DNA of 64,000 nucleotides from Streptosporangium amethystogenes (GCF_000721075.1 NZ_JOEQ01000017.1:62001-126000); one strand, 5' to 3'. Counted from the first letter of the stretch, positions 7,643 to 16,401 are shown. The notes: generated by a model not told the origin, from the letters alone. Numbers and translations: made by a program.

Positions 7643-8880
7643 GCGGTCTCCCTAAACAACCGTTCGGCGAAGAACTCACTGAAGCCGAACTCCGGCACAT
7701 CCTCCGGGGGCACCATGTTCAACAGCCCCGTCACCTGCAGTGCGACGTTCTGCGACATCAACCGGCGGGCGCGCCTGCGCCGCTCGGTGGCCTCGGGCCC
7801 GAACTCCGCGTACAGCTTGCTGATGATGGCCGCGCCGAAGTTCAGGCGGTCCATCCGTGCCTTGCGCTCCTTCAGGTAGGGGTCGAAGGCCCCCACCGAC
7901 CAGTCGTCGCTCTCCAGCAGGATGTCGGCGACGGTCCTGGCGTCGCGCATGCTGCACGACAGGCCGGTGCCCAGTACGGTGTCGCCGTTCCCCGCCTCGT
8001 CGCCGATCAGCACGACCCCGTCGGTCAGCGGCGGCCCGTCGGGGATGAGCGTCATCGACGGCCAGACAGCCAGCGGCCCGGCGGGGATCGCCTGGGTCAC
8101 CGCCTTGCCCCGGTCGGGCAGGCAGTTGAGCTCGAAGGCGTTCAGGAAGTTCCGCACCGCGTCGGGTCCGCGGTAGCGGTGCTGGGTGCCGGTCGCGAGG
8201 TTGAGGTAGAGCCGCGCCCGGCCGAAGCCCTGCGGGAACACCATGAACATGACGTCGCCCTCGGTGCCCATCGCCTGCACGTCGGCGGGCCAGTCGTCCA
8301 GCCCCTCGACCATCATGCCGCCGCCCCAGTGGTGCACGGAGCCGCTCATCGAGACGCCGATCTGCCTGCCGACGTTGCCGACCCGGCCGGTGGCGCCGAG
8401 CACCATCCTGGTCCTGATCTCGTGCTCGGTGCCGTTGTCGAGGTAGCCGACCCTCGGCTCCACGCCGGGGGTGACCTTGATCTTGGCCGCGTCCATCACC
8501 AGCCTGGCGCCGTACTCCGCCGCCTGCGCCGCCATCAGCTCGCACACCGCGTGGTGCGGGAACGACTGCGGGCCGCCGACCTCGGGCATCGACCGGGTCA
8601 TGTCGATGGCCTCGACCTCGTCCGCGGGAATGGCCTCGTCCCAGGTCATCCACTCGCGGATCTCCCAGGCGCCGCCCGCCGCGAAGCAGTCGGCGACGCC
8701 GAGCAGCTGTGCCTCCCGAACGCCCCAGGGCGCCAGCCACTCGCCGCGCACCAGGTCCTGGTAGACCTTCTGCTTCTCCAGCAAGACGACCGACAGACCA
8801 CCCGCGGCCAGTTTGCTGGCCGCGGACGCGCCCGCGATTCCGCCACCGACGACGACGACATCGGCGTACTCAACGGTCAT
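7639..8880 (-). CDS. FAD-dependent oxidoreductase/monooxygenase
   Basis: The ATG at 8880 overlaps the upstream stop (ATGA) and gives 413 residues. The Rossmann FAD motif VVVGGGIAGASAASKLA opens the protein. A second FAD-contact segment, GDEAGNGDTVLGTGLS, replaces the usual GDAAH of PHBH-type hydroxylases. The LVRGEWLAPWGVREAQLLG segment near residue 45 fits the group that includes geranylgeranyl-reductase-like and PHBH-like flavoproteins. There is no WxWxIP halogenase motif. It probably hydroxylates, epoxidises or oxidises the polyketide; the epoxide hydrolase next door makes epoxidation attractive. Substrate is unknown. Confidence 0.85.
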   Translation of the reverse strand: MTVEYADVVVVGGGIAGASAASKLAAGGLSVVLLEKQKVYQDLVRGEWLAPWGVREAQLLGVADCFAAGGAWEIREWMTWDEAIPADEVEAIDMTRSMPEVGGPQSFPHHAVCELMAAQAAEYGARLVMDAAKIKVTPGVEPRVGYLDNGTEHEIRTRMVLGATGRVGNVGRQIGVSMSGSVHHWGGGMMVEGLDDWPADVQAMGTEGDVMFMVFPQGFGRARLYLNLATGTQHRYRGPDAVRNFLNAFELNCLPDRGKAVTQAIPAGPLAVWPSMTLIPDGPPLTDGVVLIGDEAGNGDTVLGTGLSCSMRDARTVADILLESDDWSVGAFDPYLKERKARMDRLNFGAAIISKLYAEFGPEATERRRRARRLMSQNVALQVTGLLNMVPPEDVPEFGFSEFFAERLFRETA

Positions 8881-9707
8881 GTCTGCCATCCCTCCCAATA
8901 CGTGCGTTCTCTGGCTCGGTACCGCTTCGCCGGTCGGAAGTCGGTACCGATCGTGTAGGCGACCGGCACCATGCACACCTGGGTGACCCCGGACGGGATG
9001 TTGAGCAGTTCGCCCACCTGCCGTTCGAAGGGCACGTGCATGCAGGTGATCGTGCTGCCGAGACCCCGGCTGCGCAGTGCCAGCTGGAAGGACCAGATCG
9101 CCGGGAAGATCGAGCCGTAGAAGGTGCTCGCCCGCATGGCGCCGAGCCGGACCTCGTGTCCGGTGTCCGCCGCGGGCTTGGCCGCCATCTGCCGCTCCCA
9201 GGCGGCGTCGATGGCCGCGATGTCCGGCGGCCGGCCGAGCACGCAGGGGATGACCAGGACGGGCACCCTCGCGATCCCCTCGGCCAGCGCGACCACCGAG
9301 GCGTTGTTCCGCCGTGCCGCCTCGCTGTTCCTTCTGCGGCCGGCGCTGGTCCATACGTCGTTGCGATGGAAGTTCCAGGAGACCCGCATCATCTCGGCGA
9401 GCTTCTCCTTGATGGCGGGCTCGGTGACCACCAGCCAGCGCCAGTGCTGCTGGTTGTTGGCGGTCGGGGCCTGGACGGCGACCTCCAGGGCCTCCTCCAC
9501 GACCTCGCGCGGCACCGGCCGGTCAAGGTCGAGCCGCCGCCGGACGGACCGGGTGGTGGTGAGCAGCCGATCGGTCTCCGAGACGTCGAACGGCGGGCCG
9601 GCCTCCTCGCGTGGCACAGACCGGTCAAGGTCGAGCCGCCGCCGGACGGACCGGGTGGTGGTCAGCAGCCGATCGACCTCCGGGCCGGCCTCCGGGGCCG
9701 GTTTCAT
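8877..9707 (-). CDS. nitroreductase-fold flavoprotein with duplicated N-terminal motif
   Basis: The protein has 276 residues. The FMN-binding start of nitroreductases, TTTRSVRRRLDLDRPVPRE then AVQAPTANNQQHW, is at residues 48-86. The first 34 residues of that motif are also present a second time immediately before it (residues 14-31, TTTRSVRRRLDLDRSVPRE), the product of a 102-bp in-frame tandem duplication. The rest (VLVIPCVLG, GSIFPAIWSFQLALRSRGLGS) is typical of the family. Such enzymes catalyse FMN-dependent reductions or dehydrogenations. It sits between KS-CLF (4-bp overlap) and the FAD enzyme. The duplicated segment probably does not contribute to the FMN site twice, so the extra copy may be a tolerated insertion. 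Confidence 0.85.
   Translation of the reverse strand: MKPAPEAGPEVDRLLTTTRSVRRRLDLDRSVPREEAGPPFDVSETDRLLTTTRSVRRRLDLDRPVPREVVEEALEVAVQAPTANNQQHWRWLVVTEPAIKEKLAEMMRVSWNFHRNDVWTSAGRRRNSEAARRNNASVVALAEGIARVPVLVIPCVLGRPPDIAAIDAAWERQMAAKPAADTGHEVRLGAMRASTFYGSIFPAIWSFQLALRSRGLGSTITCMHVPFERQVGELLNIPSGVTQVCMVPVAYTIGTDFRPAKRYRARERTYWEGWQT
9503..9682. repeat. 102-bp tandem duplication inside the nitroreductase gene
   Basis: Copy A spans 9503-9580 and copy B 9605-9682, offset by exactly 102 bp (34 codons). The run from GGTCAAGGTCGAGCC through GCAGCCGATCG is identical except for one base. The duplication stays in frame. Confidence 0.93.
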
Positions 9708-11971
9708 GGCATCGCCCCCAGCAGGACGGCGCCGCGCACCGAGTCGGCCGCCGCGGTCAGCACCAGCGCCTGCTCGACCGCCTCCGACAGGTGCGGCTTC
9801 CTGACGTAGGACTCCACCTCGCCGGCGTACGGGTGTTCCAGGCCGTGCAGCGCGGGGGCGATCCCGTCGCGGATCGCCAGGGCGGCCACGGCGAGGTTCA
9901 TCGCGCCCGTGGCCGCCTGGCAGTCGCCGGTCTGTGCGACCGAGGTGGTGAGCAGGCCGTCCGGCACCAGTTCGAGCAGGACCGCCGCCTCGTCGGCGTC
10001 GTACCGGCCGCCGGTACCCGCGCCGACGACCAGACCGGCCTTCCCCACGGAGAGGCCTGCCAGGCTGCGCCTGATCGACTCCCGCTCGCCCTGCTCCCCG
10101 GTGCCGGCGTGGCCGCTGCCCAGGATCCGCGCGTACGCGCGTCCCCCGCGTGCGGCGCAGTGCTCGGCCGACTCCACCAGGATGGCCACGGCTGCGGACC
10201 CGGGAACGGACCCCGTGCGCTCCCGGTCGTAGGGGGTGACCACGGTGTCCCCGGCGGCCGTCGCCGTCGTCTCGTCCGCCGCCACCACCAGCACCACGTC
10301 CGCCTTGCCCGCCTTGATCATCTCAATGGCGCAGTCCAGCGCGATCGAGGCCGAGGCCTCGCCGTTGCAGATCGTGGTGGTCGGGCCGCGCAGGCCCAGG
10401 GTCTGGCAGACCGCGCCGCCGGTGGCGTTCAGCACGACGTTGGAGAAGCTCAGCACGGCCGGCTTGTTCGGGTCGACCGCGACGCTCTCGTCGAATCCGC
10501 CGGTGCTCTCCACCGAGCCCGCCGCGGTCGCGAAGATCAACCCGACGTTGTCCAGCGCCGCCCTGGGCAGCTTGATCCCGGCGTCCTCCCAGGCCAGCCG
10601 GGAGGCCGCGATCGCCATCCTGGACAGGTGGTTCATGTGCCGCCAGAGCGAGCGGGGCGCGAACGTCCGTCCCTCCAGCGAGGGCGCCCGGCCGACGGCC
10701 TGGCGGCCCTCCGCGAGCGCCTCGGCCAGCTCGGCGACTCCGGTGCCCAGCCCGCTGACCGGGCCCAGCCCGGTGATCACGGCCGGCCGGTCGGGCAACT
10801 CCTCGTACTCGCGCTCGCCACCCGGGGTGGTCAGCGCGAGCGCGACGTTGTTGCCGCCGAAGGCGTAGTTGTTGGAGACCACGGTCTCGATCGGCATCCG
10901 CCTGGCCACGTTGGGCACGAAGTCCAGGTCCGTCGTGGTGTCGGCGTCGAAACCGATGGTCGGCGGCGCCATGCCGTGCCGGAGCGCCAGCACGCTGGCG
11001 ACCGCCTCGACCGCGCCGGCCGCGCCCAGGGTGTGACCGACGAAGGACTTGATGCTGCTGGTGGGCACCCGCGGCGCGCGGTCGCCGAAGACCGCCCGCA
11101 TCACCTTGGCCTCCATCGCGTCGTTGGCCGGCGTGCCGGTGCCGTGACCGCTGACGTAGCTCACGTCGTCGGTACTCATGCCCGCGTCGGCCAGCGCCCG
11201 GCGTACCGCGCTCGCGCCGCCCCGGCCGGTGGGGTCGGGGGCGGTCGCGTGGTAGGCGTCCGCGGACAGCCCGTACCCGGCGACCTCGGCCAGCGGGGTC
11301 GCCCCCCTGGCCAGTGCCCGGTCCAGCGGCTCCAGCAGCAGGAACGCCGCGCCCTCGCCGAGGTTGAGACCGTCCGAGCGGCTGTAGGGCGCGCAGGGTC
11401 CGGTGCTGAGCGCCTGCAGCCCGGCGAATCCGGCGTAGGTCCCGAACAGCAGCGGGTCGACGCCACCGGCCAGCACCACGTCCGCCTCGCCGGTGAGGAT
11501 CTTGTCCTTGGCCAGGCCGACGGCGTTGCCGCCGGCCGCGCACGCGGTCGACACCAGGATGCGCGGCCCGCGCATGCCCAGCCGCCCGGCCACCACGTCG
11601 CCGGTGCGGTGCATGGGCTGGTAGCGGCCCGCCGCGTCGGGGGTCGCCTGGCACTTGCCGAGCACCAGCCCGAACCGGTCGGCCTCCACGTCGCCCGCCG
11701 ACAGCCCCGCCTGGCCGACGGCCTGGCGTGCCGCGACGAGGGCCAGCTGGGCGGTGCGGTCCAGGGCGGCATCGGATTCCGGCAGCTGCCCGGTGATCCA
11801 CTCGGTGGGGACCTGACCCGCGTACCGGGCGGTGAACACGGCGAACGCCTCGTCGTCGACCGGGGTGACACCACCCTGGCCGGCCATGAGCCGTAGCCAG
11901 AACTCTTCCGGGTCACGGCCGATGGCGCAGATGACACCCAGACCTGTGATGACGACGGGGCGCGACGCCAT
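9704..11971 (-). CDS. fused ketosynthase / chain-length-factor-like protein (KS-CLF)
   Basis: The ATG at 11971, with AAGGAG five to six bases upstream, gives 755 residues that contain two complete thiolase-fold domains. Domain 1 (about 1-395) has an intact KS triad: TACAAGG (Cys near 144), HGTGTPAND (His) and KSFVGHTLGAAG (Lys, His). Domain 2 (about 400-755) aligns through ASASIALDCAIEMIKAGKAD, with Glu where the catalytic Cys should be (CNGEAS), GAGTGG in place of HGTGT and QTGDCQAA in place of the K-x-x-GH segment, so all three catalytic positions are changed. This is the pattern of KS-alpha plus KS-beta (chain-length factor), normally two genes in type II PKS. It is the chain-building enzyme of the cluster, working with the ACP, transacylase, KR and DH in the same operon. 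Confidence 0.92.
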   Translation of the reverse strand: MASRPVVITGLGVICAIGRDPEEFWLRLMAGQGGVTPVDDEAFAVFTARYAGQVPTEWITGQLPESDAALDRTAQLALVAARQAVGQAGLSAGDVEADRFGLVLGKCQATPDAAGRYQPMHRTGDVVAGRLGMRGPRILVSTACAAGGNAVGLAKDKILTGEADVVLAGGVDPLLFGTYAGFAGLQALSTGPCAPYSRSDGLNLGEGAAFLLLEPLDRALARGATPLAEVAGYGLSADAYHATAPDPTGRGGASAVRRALADAGMSTDDVSYVSGHGTGTPANDAMEAKVMRAVFGDRAPRVPTSSIKSFVGHTLGAAGAVEAVASVLALRHGMAPPTIGFDADTTTDLDFVPNVARRMPIETVVSNNYAFGGNNVALALTTPGGEREYEELPDRPAVITGLGPVSGLGTGVAELAEALAEGRQAVGRAPSLEGRTFAPRSLWRHMNHLSRMAIAASRLAWEDAGIKLPRAALDNVGLIFATAAGSVESTGGFDESVAVDPNKPAVLSFSNVVLNATGGAVCQTLGLRGPTTTICNGEASASIALDCAIEMIKAGKADVVLVVAADETTATAAGDTVVTPYDRERTGSVPGSAAVAILVESAEHCAARGGRAYARILGSGHAGTGEQGERESIRRSLAGLSVGKAGLVVGAGTGGRYDADEAAVLLELVPDGLLTTSVAQTGDCQAATGAMNLAVAALAIRDGIAPALHGLEHPYAGEVESYVRKPHLSEAVEQALVLTAAADSVRGAVLLGAMP

Positions 11972-11999
11972 GCTCACTCCTTCTCCGACGATCAACCGA

Positions 12000-13064
12000 T
12001 CAGATGATCGGGATGCTCCAGCTCTTGGGCGTGATGTAGGGGCTGGTCAGCGTGGTGACCTCGGCGTCGCCGACGGTGAACCGCAGACCCGCCGCGGCGA
12101 ACTCCGCGTCCACCCGCGCCAGGCCGAGTGTGGTGCCCAGCCCGAGGCTGTGCACCGCGTACACCACCTCGCCGATGTCCTGACCGGCGGCCAGGACCCG
12201 GGTGCCGGGCTCGGGGACCGACTCGCCACCGCCGAAGCCGAGGGTCCGGCGGCCGGTGGGGCCGTTGAACGCCTCCAGCACCGCCTCCCTGCCGATGAAC
12301 GACTCCTTGGTGATGTCGACGAGCCAGTTGGCGCCGCCCTCGATGATGTCGACCCCGCCGGTCGCCTCATGCCGGATCACCGGCTGCCGGACCTCCAGCA
12401 TGGCGATTTCCAGCGCCTCGTTACCGGCGGGCACCGCCTGCTCCAGCGACTGCCGCCACAGCTCGGCGGCCGACTCGGTGGGCACGATCATCTGGTAGCC
12501 GTACTCGCTGGTGAACCCGGTCCGCCCGAACACGATGTCCACGCCGTTCCAGGTCGTGTCCACCACGGCCTCGAACGGCAGCGAGGCCAGCTCGCCGTCG
12601 ATCAGCCGGCCCACCACGCCCCAGGCGTAGGGGCCCTCCAGTCCCAGGATGGTCAGCTCGCCGGAGCGGTCGACGATGTCGACGCCCTCGTCGTTGTGCT
12701 TCTGCAGGTGTTCGAGCAGGCGCGGCCCGGCGCCGCAGGAGCTCTCCAGGAACATCCCGTTCTCCCGGCCCCACACGACCACCTGGTCGACGATCTGCCC
12801 CGACTCGTCCAGGACGAGGCTCATCATGCAGCGCTCGGAGGTCAGGTACTCGACGTCGCGGGCGAGGACCCGCTGCGCGAAGTCGACGGCGCCGTCACCG
12901 CTGATCTCGATCAGACCGAGCCCGCTCAGGTCGAGCAGCGCGGCCCGTTCCCTGATGGCCTTGTACTCCTCGGCCGGCGTCGAAAAGCGCAGTGGGACGG
13001 TCACGTCCAGCACCTCGCCGAAGACGGTCTCCTCCGGGTGCGCGTTCGCGAGCACGGAATCCAT
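12000..13064 (-). CDS. GcvT-like folate-binding protein
   Basis: The protein has 354 residues and resembles the glycine-cleavage T-protein/YgfZ superfamily: YKAIRERAALLDLSGLGLIEISG, then DFAQRVLARDV near residue 60, GLEGPYAWGVV, GFTSEYGYQMIVP, EVRQPVIRHEATGGVD and DITKESFIGREAVL. T-proteins bind tetrahydrofolate and handle one-carbon or amine/methyl groups. The housekeeping lipoyl partners (GcvH, GcvP) are absent here, and the gene lies within the PKS operon between the FabZ gene (3 bp upstream) and KS-CLF. A pathway-specific one-carbon step (demethylation or methylene transfer) or a binding role is inferred; neither is established. Confidence 0.85.
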   Translation of the reverse strand: MDSVLANAHPEETVFGEVLDVTVPLRFSTPAEEYKAIRERAALLDLSGLGLIEISGDGAVDFAQRVLARDVEYLTSERCMMSLVLDESGQIVDQVVVWGRENGMFLESSCGAGPRLLEHLQKHNDEGVDIVDRSGELTILGLEGPYAWGVVGRLIDGELASLPFEAVVDTTWNGVDIVFGRTGFTSEYGYQMIVPTESAAELWRQSLEQAVPAGNEALEIAMLEVRQPVIRHEATGGVDIIEGGANWLVDITKESFIGREAVLEAFNGPTGRRTLGFGGGESVPEPGTRVLAAGQDIGEVVYAVHSLGLGTTLGLARVDAEFAAAGLRFTVGDAEVTTLTSPYITPKSWSIPII

Positions 13065-13067
13065 TTC

Positions 13068-13544
13068 TCACACCTCTCCATGAGTGCTGCCGGCCGCCGG
13101 GTCGGCGATCGTGATGATTCCTTCGGCGGCGATGTTCCCGTCCACCCGCGCCGAGACCCGGTACTCCCCGAAGCCTCTGCCGCCCGCGCTCCGCTCCGCG
13201 GTCAGGACCAGCTGGTCACCGGGGACGATCCGGCGGCGGAAGCGCATCGACCTGACCCCCGCCAAGTAACTGATCTTGCTTGTCCCGGTGAGCGAGAAGA
13301 CCACTCCGGCGAGCTGGGCCATCGCCTCGATGACCACGACGCCCGGCAGGATCGCCTCGTCGGGGAAATGCCCCTGGAACCAGATCTCGGTTCCGGTGAC
13401 GTTCTTGATCGCGGTGCCTTTGACGCCCGGCTCGACCTTGTCGACGCGGTCGAGCAGCAGCATCGGCCAGCGATGCGGGATCAGCTCCCTGATCTGGTCG
13501 TTGTTCAGGCTGAGCGACTCCCTGGACGACTGGGCAACGGTCAT
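13068..13544 (-). CDS. FabZ-like 3-hydroxyacyl-ACP dehydratase
   Basis: This 158-residue hotdog-fold protein carries IPHRWPMLLLDRV, the catalytic His in WFQGHFPDEAILPG and the catalytic Glu in VIEAMAQLAGV. These are the FabZ hallmarks, and the length is normal. It would dehydrate ACP-bound 3-hydroxyacyl intermediates to enoyl chains. No enoyl reductase is seen in the operon, so double bonds may be kept. The ATG overlaps the ACP stop by 4 bp (ATGA). Confidence 0.95.
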   Translation of the reverse strand: MTVAQSSRESLSLNNDQIRELIPHRWPMLLLDRVDKVEPGVKGTAIKNVTGTEIWFQGHFPDEAILPGVVVIEAMAQLAGVVFSLTGTSKISYLAGVRSMRFRRRIVPGDQLVLTAERSAGGRGFGEYRVSARVDGNIAAEGIITIADPAAGSTHGEV

Positions 13545-13837
13545 ACCGCGGCTGCCGCTCGCAGTTCGGGCCTGATCGTCTCCGCGAGCCGGGACACCGA
13601 GCCGAAGACCGCCATCTCGCTGTCGTAGAGGGCCACCCCGAACTCCGCCTCGATCGCGACGTAGAGCTCAAGGATGTCCAGGCTGTCCAGCTCAAGGCCG
13701 CGGCCGAACAGGGGCTGGTCGTCGGTGATCCAGTTCGGCTCGATCTCCAGATCCAGCCGGTTCACGATCATCTTCTTGATCTGGTCACACGCCTGCTGAC
13801 GCTGGGCGGCCCTGGCGCGCAGCTCGTCGATGGTCAT
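13541..13837 (-). CDS. acyl carrier protein
   Basis: This 98-residue acidic helical protein has the phosphopantetheine attachment motif GLELDSLDILEL (Ser near residue 52). Its N-terminus, IDELRARAAQRQQACDQIKK, is longer than in primary-metabolism ACPs. It is the only ACP seen in the cluster and overlaps the dehydratase gene, so it is the likely carrier for the KS-CLF system. It would be modified by a PPTase, perhaps the products of 1833-2315 and 5407-5838. Confidence 0.95.
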   Translation of the reverse strand: MTIDELRARAAQRQQACDQIKKMIVNRLDLEIEPNWITDDQPLFGRGLELDSLDILELYVAIEAEFGVALYDSEMAVFGSVSRLAETIRPELRAAAAV

Positions 13838-13885
13838 CTTTCCTCCGTGCTCGTGCTGTCGAGGCTCGTGCTTTTGATGACAGGC

Positions 13886-14635
13886 TCAGCCCAGGCCGCC
13901 GCCGTGGGCGACCATCACCTCTCCGGTGACGTACGAGGCCTTGTCCGAGGCGAGGAAGCTCACGATCGACGCGATCTCCTCGGGCCTGCCCATCCGGCCC
14001 AGCCGGATGCGGGACTCGTACTGCTTCCTGATCTGGGCGGGAACGCTGCGGGTCATGTCGGTGGCGACGAAGCCAGGGGCCACCACGTTGACCCGGACGC
14101 CGTGTGGCGCCGCCTCGTAGGACAGTGCCTTGCTGAAGGCGATGATCGCCCCCTTGGACGCCACGTAGTTCGTCTGGCCCGGGAAGCCACCGTCGAGCCC
14201 GCTGACCGACGACAGCGTCACGATCGAGCCGCGCCGCTGGTGCTGCATGATCCGGAGAGCCTCCCGGCAGCTCAGGAAGGTGCCGGTGACGTTGACGTCC
14301 ATCGGCTCGCGGAACTGCGCAAGGCTCATGGCGACGAGGTGCCGGTCACGGGTGATGCCCGCGCTGGTCACCAGCACGTCCAGCCGGCCGAAGTCGGAGC
14401 GCAGGCCGCGGAAGAGCTGCTGGACCTCCTCCTCCTTGGTGACGTCGGCCTGTACGGCCGTCGCACCGCCCCCCTCCTGCTCGATCTGGGCGACGAGGTC
14501 CTTGGCGTCCTGCTCGGCGCGCAGGTAGTTGACCACGACGTGAGCGCCTTCCCTGGCCAGATCGAGCGCCACCGCCCGCCCGATTCCGCGCGACCCGCCT
14601 GTTACCAGTGCCACCGAGCCTTCGGTAAAGAGCAT
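13886..14635 (-). CDS. FabG-like 3-oxoacyl-ACP reductase
   Basis: This 249-residue short-chain dehydrogenase has the NADPH motif TGGSRGIGRAVA, the NAG-equivalent SAGITRD, and the catalytic Ser-Tyr-Lys in TLSSVSG and NYVASKGA. The PGFVATDM loop matches FabG. It is the first gene of the left operon, 48 bp before the ACP. It would reduce the 3-keto group after each KS-CLF cycle, pairing with the FabZ-like enzyme. A ketoreductase and dehydratase in the same operon distinguish this from aromatic type II PKS. Confidence 0.95.
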   Translation of the reverse strand: MLFTEGSVALVTGGSRGIGRAVALDLAREGAHVVVNYLRAEQDAKDLVAQIEQEGGGATAVQADVTKEEEVQQLFRGLRSDFGRLDVLVTSAGITRDRHLVAMSLAQFREPMDVNVTGTFLSCREALRIMQHQRRGSIVTLSSVSGLDGGFPGQTNYVASKGAIIAFSKALSYEAAPHGVRVNVVAPGFVATDMTRSVPAQIRKQYESRIRLGRMGRPEEIASIVSFLASDKASYVTGEVMVAHGGGLG

Positions 14636-14726
14636 CCTCGTCTCCAGGGTGTCAGTGGTGAGGTGAAAGGGAGCCGACCTGATCGTCCGCTTACAAGGGG
14701 AGAGGCTACTGAAGGCGGTTTTCAGC

Positions 14727-14748
14727 CCGATATCATTCGGATATCCGG
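14727..14748. promoter_or_regulatory. inverted repeat in divergent promoter region
   Basis: The 14636-14760 region separates the left operon (minus) from the flavin hydroxylase gene (plus). It contains a dyad of CCGATATC and GATATCCGG arms around a 4-5 base centre. It is a reasonable operator for a cluster regulator, but no known consensus fits well. Confidence 0.4.
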
Positions 14749-14760
14749 CTATTGACGCTG

Positions 14761-16401
14761 ATGACAGCGGTGCGGAACGCTGACGCCATGGAAGAGCTCG
14801 ATGTCGAGGTGTTGATTGTCGGAGGCGGCCCGGTCGGCCTGTCCGCCTCGATCGAGCTTTCGAGGTACGGAATATCCTCGCTGCTCGTCGAAAGGCACCA
14901 GAAAACCTCCCTTTTTCCCAAGGCCCGGCTTATTTCCACCAGGACCATGGAACTGGTCCGCGCGTGGGGAATTCAGGACGAGGTCGAGCGCGCGGGACTG
15001 CCTCGTGAGGAGACCCTGGCGGTGGGCGTCGGAACGTCGCTGACCGACGACGACTTCCTGCGGGCGGTCGCGCCCCTGCACGAGGACGCCCCGCAGAGCC
15101 CGACCTACACCTACATCTGCGCCCAGGACCGTTTCGAGGTGATCCTGCGCGCGCTCGCCGAGGCGCAGCCGGGCGCCGACGTCCGGTTCGACACGACCAT
15201 GACGGAGATGCGGAAGACTCCGGACGGCGTCGAGGCGGTGATCGAGTCCGCGGGGGTCCGCCGCGGAGTCCGCGCCCGCTACCTGGTGGCCGCCGACGGC
15301 GGCCGGAGCACCACGAGGGAGGCGCTCGGCATCGCCATGACCGGCCCTCCCCCGCTGGGCAACATGATCAGCGTCATGTTCGACGCCGACCTGGGGCCGC
15401 TGCTCCGTGATCGCCAGGCCGCGCTCTACTTCCTGCTCAGTGACCCGCCGTGCGCGGTGGAGGCGGTGGACAACCGGCGCCGATGGATGATCCAGACCGG
15501 GTACGACCCGGCGCACGGCGGCAGCCCCGACGACTTCACCGAGGAGGTCTGCGTCGCGGCTGTGCGGTCCGCGGCGGGCATCCCCGACCTGGCGGTGAAC
15601 ATCGTGGGCGTCATGCCCTGGCTCCAGCAGGCCGTGGTCGCCGACGAGTTCCGCAGCGGCCCGGTCTTCCTCGCCGGGGACGCCGCGCACGTGTCCACCC
15701 CGCAGGGCGGGTTCGGCATGAACTGCGGCATCCAGGACGCGCACAACCTCGGCTGGAAGCTCGCCGCCGTGCTCCGGGGCACCGCGGGGGCCGGCCTGCT
15801 CGACACCTACACGCCCGAGCGGCGCCCGATCTCCGACCGTACGGTCACCGAGAGCCTGAACAACGCGCTCATCACCTTCCAGATGATGGAGGGCCGCCTG
15901 ACCATGCAGGAGTCGATCGACCAGCAGGCGGGCCGGCGCAGCTCGGAGGGCCTGGTGCTCGGCTTCCACTACGACTCCGCCGCCGTCGTCGCGGACGGGA
16001 CGCCCGCCCCCGAACCCGCCGACCCCTACCGGACCTACCTGCCGACCGCCCGCCCCGGCCACCGCATGCCCCACGTCTGGCTGTCGCGGCGGGGCGGCCG
16101 GGTCTCCACCCTGGACCTGCTGGGCGGCTCGTTCACCCTGATGACGCCCGCGGGCACCGGCTGGGCGCAGGCCGCCAAGCAGGCGGCCCAGGACGCCGGG
16201 GTCGCCGTCACCGCCCTGGAGATCTCCGCCGACGGCTCGGCGGAGCTCACCTCACCGACGTGGGCGGAGGAGTTCGGCGTGGGCACCGCCGGAGCCGTCC
16301 TCGTCCGCCCCGACGGTCATGTCGGCTGGCGCTCCCCCGGCGCGGCGGCGTCGGCGAACGCGCTGACCGACGCCCTGGGCACCATCCTGGCGAGGTTGTA
16401 G
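14761..16401 (+). CDS. FAD-dependent aromatic hydroxylase-type monooxygenase (PgaE/RdmE-like)
   Basis: Two in-frame ATGs (14761, 14788) are possible and neither has a clear ribosome site; 14761 gives 546 residues. The FAD motif is VLIVGGGPVGLSASIEL, the second motif FLAGDAAHVSTPQGGFGMNCGIQDAHNLGWKLA, and a C-terminal thioredoxin-like domain (about 430-546, ending DGHVGWRSPG) is present. This three-domain layout is that of PHBH-fold polyketide hydroxylases. It would hydroxylate or oxidatively tailor the polyketide. It is divergent from the PKS operon. Its last 85 bp overlap tail-to-tail with the SARP gene. Confidence 0.9.
   Translation: MTAVRNADAMEELDVEVLIVGGGPVGLSASIELSRYGISSLLVERHQKTSLFPKARLISTRTMELVRAWGIQDEVERAGLPREETLAVGVGTSLTDDDFLRAVAPLHEDAPQSPTYTYICAQDRFEVILRALAEAQPGADVRFDTTMTEMRKTPDGVEAVIESAGVRRGVRARYLVAADGGRSTTREALGIAMTGPPPLGNMISVMFDADLGPLLRDRQAALYFLLSDPPCAVEAVDNRRRWMIQTGYDPAHGGSPDDFTEEVCVAAVRSAAGIPDLAVNIVGVMPWLQQAVVADEFRSGPVFLAGDAAHVSTPQGGFGMNCGIQDAHNLGWKLAAVLRGTAGAGLLDTYTPERRPISDRTVTESLNNALITFQMMEGRLTMQESIDQQAGRRSSEGLVLGFHYDSAAVVADGTPAPEPADPYRTYLPTARPGHRMPHVWLSRRGGRVSTLDLLGGSFTLMTPAGTGWAQAAKQAAQDAGVAVTALEISADGSAELTSPTWAEEFGVGTAGAVLVRPDGHVGWRSPGAAASANALTDALGTILARL

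Noticed and set aside
7639..8880. flavin-dependent halogenase
   Set aside because: No WxWxIP or GxGxxG-K halogenase pattern was found; the protein fits PHBH-like flavoproteins better.
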